64,000 bases of DNA from Hyphomicrobium_A sp963745205 (GTDB lineage Bacteria > Pseudomonadota > Alphaproteobacteria > Rhizobiales > Hyphomicrobiaceae). The position numbers and the translations under genes were made by a program. Shown piece by piece: positions 60,124-64,000 of the stretch. The notes under the pieces are model-generated. The model had not been told where the DNA came from. It did not search any database and was given only the letters and a program-made list of their open reading frames with translations. Each line of letters opens with the position of its first letter. The stretch's first letter is position 1. The stretch is from contig CAVUWX010000020.1 of the NCBI GenBank assembly GCA_963745205.1, positions 1-64,000 of the forward strand. Direction: 5' to 3'.

Positions 60124-60935
60124 GCGGCCTTCGACAGCCGCGTCATCAGGGCCATCGCCGCGTGCGGCGCGCGCACCTTGCCCTCGTGGATGAAGTAGAC
60201 GAATACGTCGCGGGGCTTGGCCGGAGCCTTGTGCTCGGGATCGGCGCGATCGAGGTCGGCGGGCACGCCGCCCTCGGCCCAGGTGCGCGCCCGCTTCGCC
60301 CAGGCGTCGAGCGCCTTCGGCGGATACCCCGCTTTCTCCGAGTCCTGGCCCTTTTGCAGCCGCGCGTAGACGAAATCGGCGGTGGGGTCGGCAATCGCCG
60401 GGTAGGTTGCGTGCTCGGCGAAGACGACGGCGACGCCGTGGTCGCGCACAAGCCTCGCGAAGGCCGGTGTCACGAACGAAGGGTGGCGCACCTCGACCGC
60501 GTGGCGCAGCGTGCGCCCGTCGAACTTTGCCGGCAGCAGCTCCAGGAAGGCCGAAAAGTCGGCCTCGTCGAATTTCTTGGTCGGCGCGAACTGCCACAGC
60601 ATGGGCCCGAGCTTGTCGCCGAGCATGGTCGGCCCGGAATCGAGGAAGCGCTTGATTGAATCGCCCGCCTCCGCCAGCACGCGGCGGTTGACGGCATAGC
60701 GCGGGCCCTTGAGCGCGAACACGAAACCGTCGGGCGTCTCGCTCGCCCACTTGGCGAATGTTTTGGGCGCCTGGTTGCGGTAGAAGGTGCCGTTGACCTC
60801 GATCGTCGGCAGATGCTCGCTCGCGTACTCGAGCTCCTTCGCATGCGCGAGCCCGTCCGGGTAGAACGTGCCGCGCCAGGGCTCGAAGGTCCAGCCGCCG
60901 ATGCCGGCGCGGATGGTGCCGTGTTTTTTCATCAT
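60120..60935 (-). CDS. DUF72 (YecE-like) TIM-barrel protein
   Basis: 271 residues. Family features: IRAGIGGWTFEPWRGTFYPDGL, LEYASEHLPTIEVNGTFYR, FVFALKGPRYAVNRR, GPMLWQFAPTK, LRHAVEVRHPSF, DFVYARLQKG and VFVYFIHEGKVRAPHAA. Probably a TIM-barrel with unknown catalytic function. Divergent from the cupin gene at 60977. Confidence 0.88.
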   Translation of the reverse strand: MMKKHGTIRAGIGGWTFEPWRGTFYPDGLAHAKELEYASEHLPTIEVNGTFYRNQAPKTFAKWASETPDGFVFALKGPRYAVNRRVLAEAGDSIKRFLDSGPTMLGDKLGPMLWQFAPTKKFDEADFSAFLELLPAKFDGRTLRHAVEVRHPSFVTPAFARLVRDHGVAVVFAEHATYPAIADPTADFVYARLQKGQDSEKAGYPPKALDAWAKRARTWAEGGVPADLDRADPEHKAPAKPRDVFVYFIHEGKVRAPHAAMALMTRLSKAA

Positions 60936-60976
60936 TGCAGTTTATGCCACCGTTCGGCGCTGAGAAGGAGCCTCAG

Positions 60977-61405
60977 ATGGACGACAGAAGCGCATCGGCG
61001 ACCGGCCGCTTCGACATCGCCGAGATCGCGGCGGCGTTTCCCGATGCGGCCAAGACCCTGCTGCTCGACCGCTATCTCACCGATACGCCCAACGCGAGTG
61101 CGCGTGTGTTCCGGGTCTACAAGCCGACGCCGCCGCACTACCATGCGGGCAGCGACGAGTACCTCTACGTCTTCTGCGGGCGCGGCACCTTCTGGATGGA
61201 CGACCCGGCGACCCAGGCTGAGTTCGCGCCGGGGCAGCTCCTGTTCTTCCGCCGCGGCATCGTGCACGCGCTGCCCGGCATGCTGGAGACGCCGATTGTC
61301 TTCCTCTCGATCGACACGCCGCGCCGCGACCCCAAGGACATCATCTTCGTCAATCCCGCCGACGGCACGCCCGACAGCTTCATCGCGGAGAGCGGCGGGT
61401 ATTAG
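60977..61405 (+). CDS. Cupin domain protein
   Basis: 142 residues from ATG 60977 (AGAAGGAG upstream). The cupin motifs are PPHYHAGSDEYLYVFCGRG (HxH...E) and GQLLFFRRGIVHALP. It is probably a metal-dependent enzyme or sensor. It overlaps the convergent DoxD-type gene by 4 bp. Confidence 0.8.
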   Translation: MDDRSASATGRFDIAEIAAAFPDAAKTLLLDRYLTDTPNASARVFRVYKPTPPHYHAGSDEYLYVFCGRGTFWMDDPATQAEFAPGQLLFFRRGIVHALPGMLETPIVFLSIDTPRRDPKDIIFVNPADGTPDSFIAESGGY

Positions 61406-62505
61406 CGTGCTGTCGCGTTGACCGGTGCCTGCCACTTGGCGCCATCGATCGCCTCGAGCACGAGCACGTAAGCCTGCCCGGCGGCGATGTGGCCCGTCGA
61501 AGGCGGCGGCAGCGTGATCGCGGCACGGGCGCCCGTCTGCCCGGAGAAGCCGACCACTTCCGTCTTGAACTTTGACGCCCAGACGAAAGGATAGCCGTTG
61601 CGGATCGCATCAGGTGCGAGGGCCGCGAGCGCGGCGCCGTCCCACTGCGCGGCGACCGCGCCTGAGCGGTCGATCAGCTTCGCCGCCACGATGTACGCCG
61701 CACCGGTGTCGGGGCCGGCATCGACGTAGGCATCGAAGCTGACGGCTCCATCGGGCGCAAGCAACGCGTGCGTCAGCGCAATGTCGTGGCGGTGGAAGTT
61801 TGTGCGCGAGTGCAGCGGAGTGACGATCGCGCCGAACAGGATATGATAGGTGAGCAGCGTGAAGCCGATGGCGATGCCCGAGAGCCAAAGCGCGAGCTTG
61901 TGCGTGGTCCCCGCGGGCAGCGGTCCGCTGCAGATCCACGCGAGCCGCGGGGAGCGCTGCGCAAAGCCCGTCGGCGCGATGTAGCGCTCGTCGAGCGACC
62001 ACGCGCCGCCGCCGGCGAGGAACACCGCGCTGCTCATGGCGACGCCCGACACCGCCATGGTCCACTCGTCAAGGCAGGTCGAGCCCATCCAGCCGAAGAT
62101 CAGCATGAGCGTGACGTTGAGCCCGAGGCTCGTTAAGGCGGCGGCGCGCGTTAAGAGCCCGAGCATGAGGCCGAGCCCGACCGCGAGCTCGGCGATGGTC
62201 CACAGCCACACCGAGGCGACGATGAGGTCGGGGTGGCGCAGCGTCCACTCGATCGGCGCCTGCACCCACAGCGCGCCCGGCAGCGCGTGCGTGAGCTTCG
62301 CCGCCACGAAGCCCGGCGCATTGAAGTCGAGCTTCAAGGCTTTGTCGACGCCGTCGACCGAGTGGACATCGTAGATGAGCCTGCGCGTCGCGCCGCCCCA
62401 GAAGATGAAGCCCTGGGTGAAGCGCGTGCCGAGCAGGATGAGTGCGGCCAGCGACATGCCTGCCGCCGTGGCTTCGCTCTTCTCGATGGTGCCGGCTTGC
62501 GCCAT
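61402..62505 (-). CDS. DoxD/DoxA-type thiosulfate:quinone oxidoreductase-like fusion
   Basis: 367 residues. The N-terminal half has four to five membrane helices of the DoxD/DoxX fold (LAALILLGTRFTQGFIFWGGATRRLIY, LWTIAELAVGLGLMLGLLTRAAAL and LGLNVTLMLIFGW). After about residue 210, an anchor (LALWLSGIAIGFTLLTYHILFGAI) leads into a DoxA-like periplasmic domain (RHDIALTHALLAPDGAVSFDAYVDAG and ITLPPPSTGHIAAGQAYVLVLEA). DoxD and DoxA are separate subunits in archaea; fused forms occur in bacteria. Thiosulfate oxidation coupled to quinone is inferred only. Confidence 0.7.
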   Translation of the reverse strand: MAQAGTIEKSEATAAGMSLAALILLGTRFTQGFIFWGGATRRLIYDVHSVDGVDKALKLDFNAPGFVAAKLTHALPGALWVQAPIEWTLRHPDLIVASVWLWTIAELAVGLGLMLGLLTRAAALTSLGLNVTLMLIFGWMGSTCLDEWTMAVSGVAMSSAVFLAGGGAWSLDERYIAPTGFAQRSPRLAWICSGPLPAGTTHKLALWLSGIAIGFTLLTYHILFGAIVTPLHSRTNFHRHDIALTHALLAPDGAVSFDAYVDAGPDTGAAYIVAAKLIDRSGAVAAQWDGAALAALAPDAIRNGYPFVWASKFKTEVVGFSGQTGARAAITLPPPSTGHIAAGQAYVLVLEAIDGAKWQAPVNATAR

Positions 62506-62615
62506 GGGATCGCCCTCGTACGGGATGCAACCCTACGAACCATGCGCTAAGACGGGCTTACTCCCGGCCTGCGAATGCCTTGCGGAGCCGGCACAACTCG
62601 AAGGGCCCCGCCGCC

Positions 62616-63446
62616 TTGCGCCTCCTCATCCGAATCCTGCAACGCATCGCGATCTTCGCCATCGGCGCCGTCAGCGTGTGGCTGATCGCGTTCGTCGTCT
62701 TCGACTGGGCCGACAAGAAGCTCCCCGTGGCGCTGGCGCTCGGCGCGACCTACGCCATCGGCGCCTACGTGATCCTGCCGTACGCGGTGCGCATGGGGCT
62801 CAAGTTCTCGCAGCTCAAAAGCGTGCCGAGCTTCACCATCGCCGCCGACGGGCTCCCCGCCGACCCTGTAAACCTGGGGCTCGTCGGCACGTGCGCCGAT
62901 CTGCGCGCGGCATTTGCGGCGATCGGCTGGACCGAGGCGGACAAGCTCGATCTCAGCAGCTCGTGGCGCATGGTGCAGTCGTTCGTGCTGTCGCGGCCCT
63001 ATCCTACCGCGCCGTTCAGCACGCTGTTCCTGTTCGGCCGCGGCCAGGACATCGGCTTCCAGAAGGCGATCGGCGATAGTCCACGCAAGCGCCATCACGT
63101 GCGCTTCTGGGGTAAGAGCCTCGAGCATCTGCCGGCCGGACCCGACACGACGAGCTTCTGGCTCAATACCGACCGTCCGGCTGGCGACGAATGCGTGCTG
63201 TGGGTGGGCGCCGCGACCAAGGACACGGGGCTGGGGCTGACGCGCATGACCTTCCAGGTCACGCACGCGACCGACTCCGACACCATCGCCGAACGCAACT
63301 TCGTCGTCGATACGCTCAAGGGCTCGGGCGCGATCGGGGACGTGACGTTGGCGCAGGCCGGCGCTCCGCTGGGGCATCGGGTCAACCATTATGTGACCGA
63401 CGGCGAGGTTGCGGTGGCGGAGCTGGTGGATAAAGGCAGGATCTGA
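62616..63446 (+). CDS. LssY C-terminal domain protein
   Basis: About 276 residues if started at TTG 62616; the frame is open to 62442. Two membrane helices (IFAIGAVSVWLIAFVVFDW, VALALGATYAIGAYVILPYA) precede the LssY_C domain: DPVNLGLVGTCADLRAAFAAIGWTEADKL, RPYPTAPFSTLFLFGRGQDIGFQKAIGDSPRKRHHVRFWGKSL and TDRPAGDECVLWVGAATKDTG. LssY is associated with type I secretion in Legionella, but the domain's activity is unknown. Confidence 0.75.
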   Translation: MRLLIRILQRIAIFAIGAVSVWLIAFVVFDWADKKLPVALALGATYAIGAYVILPYAVRMGLKFSQLKSVPSFTIAADGLPADPVNLGLVGTCADLRAAFAAIGWTEADKLDLSSSWRMVQSFVLSRPYPTAPFSTLFLFGRGQDIGFQKAIGDSPRKRHHVRFWGKSLEHLPAGPDTTSFWLNTDRPAGDECVLWVGAATKDTGLGLTRMTFQVTHATDSDTIAERNFVVDTLKGSGAIGDVTLAQAGAPLGHRVNHYVTDGEVAVAELVDKGRI

Positions 63447-63671
63447 CCGGGAACCTTGCCTGCGCGACGCCATTACTGGGCAGCGAGCGGGGAACCCAAA
63501 TCTAGAATGTATCGGGGCGGCTCATGTCCGCAGCCTCGCCCAGAGCTTCGCGACGGCCGCGGCGACGGCAGAGGGAACGCGTGCGCCGGTAATGGTTTCC
63601 AAGTATTGTGACGGGCACGCTCGCGCGCCGTTTCCCGGCGTTTGCGACCAGGGCAACGACACGAGGGACCT

Positions 63672-63863
63672 ATGGCCGACCCCACCGAACTCGCCGACCT
63701 TGACCAGCGCATTGCCGTGCTCCGCGACAACCTGCGCGAGCTCGTCGAGCAGGCGGCCGCCTACTCGGGCGCGGCGGACGAGGCACGCATGGCCGACCGC
63801 ATCGCCGACCAGGAGGCGCGCCTCGCCGCGCTCTTGAAGGAGCGTGCGGCGCTGGCGAAGTAG
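63672..63863 (+). CDS. Small coiled-coil protein
   Basis: 63 residues from ATG 63672: MADPTELADLDQRIAVLRDN and onward is a continuous helix with heptad spacing of Leu/Ile, ending in LLKERAALAK. Probably a soluble dimer. No family recognised. Confidence 0.5.
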   Translation: MADPTELADLDQRIAVLRDNLRELVEQAAAYSGAADEARMADRIADQEARLAALLKERAALAK

Positions 63864-63876
63864 GGCCGACTCACCG

Positions 63877-64000
63877 TCAGCCGCCAGCGCGCCAGTCATT
63901 GAAGTCCTGTGTGCAGGCCTTCGCCGACCGCCTCGCGGCTTCCACCAGCCAACCCTTCTTGCGGCGTCCGAGGTCGCGCAGAATTGCGCTGCGCTGGTCC
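63877..64000 (-). CDS. Partial gene running off the window end
   Basis: An open frame from the window edge to a TGA at 63877-63879: DQRSAILRDLGRRKKGWLVE, then AARRSAKACTQDFNDWRAGG. Basic, with one Cys; the N-terminus lies outside the window. Coding status and function cannot be judged. Confidence 0.4.
   Translation of the reverse strand, partial: DQRSAILRDLGRRKKGWLVEAARRSAKACTQDFNDWRAGG

Noticed and set aside
1..64000. CRISPR array, rRNA operon, insertion sequences, prophage or integrase genes
   Set aside because: No repeat-spacer pattern, rRNA signature, transposase, phage structural gene or recombinase was seen anywhere in the window.

Overview
The window is GC-rich and gene-dense, with alphaproteobacterial gene content: a gatC-gatA-gatB amidotransferase cluster, a sigma54-type glnB-glnA unit, an EipA/DUF1134 protein, DUF1489, a bactofilin, a CHASE2 adenylate cyclase and betaine-lipid genes btaA-btaB. 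This fits Hyphomicrobiales, possibly Hyphomicrobiaceae. That placement is an inference from gene families; there is no rRNA in the window.

Layout. 1-9000 holds a truncated spermidine-synthase-like gene and the gat cluster. The cluster carries a chorismate mutase, a small membrane protein and a bactofilin, and is interrupted twice. An AT-richer SEC-C plus PD-(D/E)xK-like gene sits between 15-bp direct repeats just before gatB. A ppa gene sits between two copies of the gatB 3' end. 9-20 kb holds an L,D-transpeptidase-like protein, cytochrome c, dodecin, an adenylate cyclase, a FecR-domain protein, cytochrome b561 with YceI, and a GGDEF-EAL protein. 20-28 kb holds cspA, an APC transporter, methyltransferases, btaAB behind a Pho-box-like site, a DedA protein and a quinone oxidoreductase. 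28-43 kb holds tRNA-Ser(GCT), a Spy-like protein, a frameshifted cyclopropane fatty acid synthase, a tandem helix-hairpin-helix membrane protein, two polysaccharide deacetylases, mgtE, Sel1 proteins and a run of small envelope proteins. 43-52 kb holds a HisC-like aminotransferase, a 660-bp non-coding stretch with hairpins and phased repeats, glnB-glnA and nnr. 52-64 kb holds TPR, L,D-transpeptidase and EipA proteins, a third deacetylase, a Crp-type regulator, a bactofilin joined to a CSPG-like repeat, two cupins, a DoxD/DoxA fusion and an LssY_C protein.

Themes. Much of the window concerns the envelope: two L,D-transpeptidase-type proteins, three NodB-family deacetylases, two bactofilins, EipA, lipoproteins, betaine lipids and cyclopropane fatty acids. 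Nitrogen control (PII and GS) and phosphate control (Pho box and btaAB) have visible regulatory sites. Two cyclic-nucleotide signalling enzymes (cAMP and c-di-GMP) and a Crp-family regulator are present.

Quality caution. At least five genes read as intact families except for one single-base indel each. This may be assembly error, and it also affects how far the gatB mosaic should be trusted.
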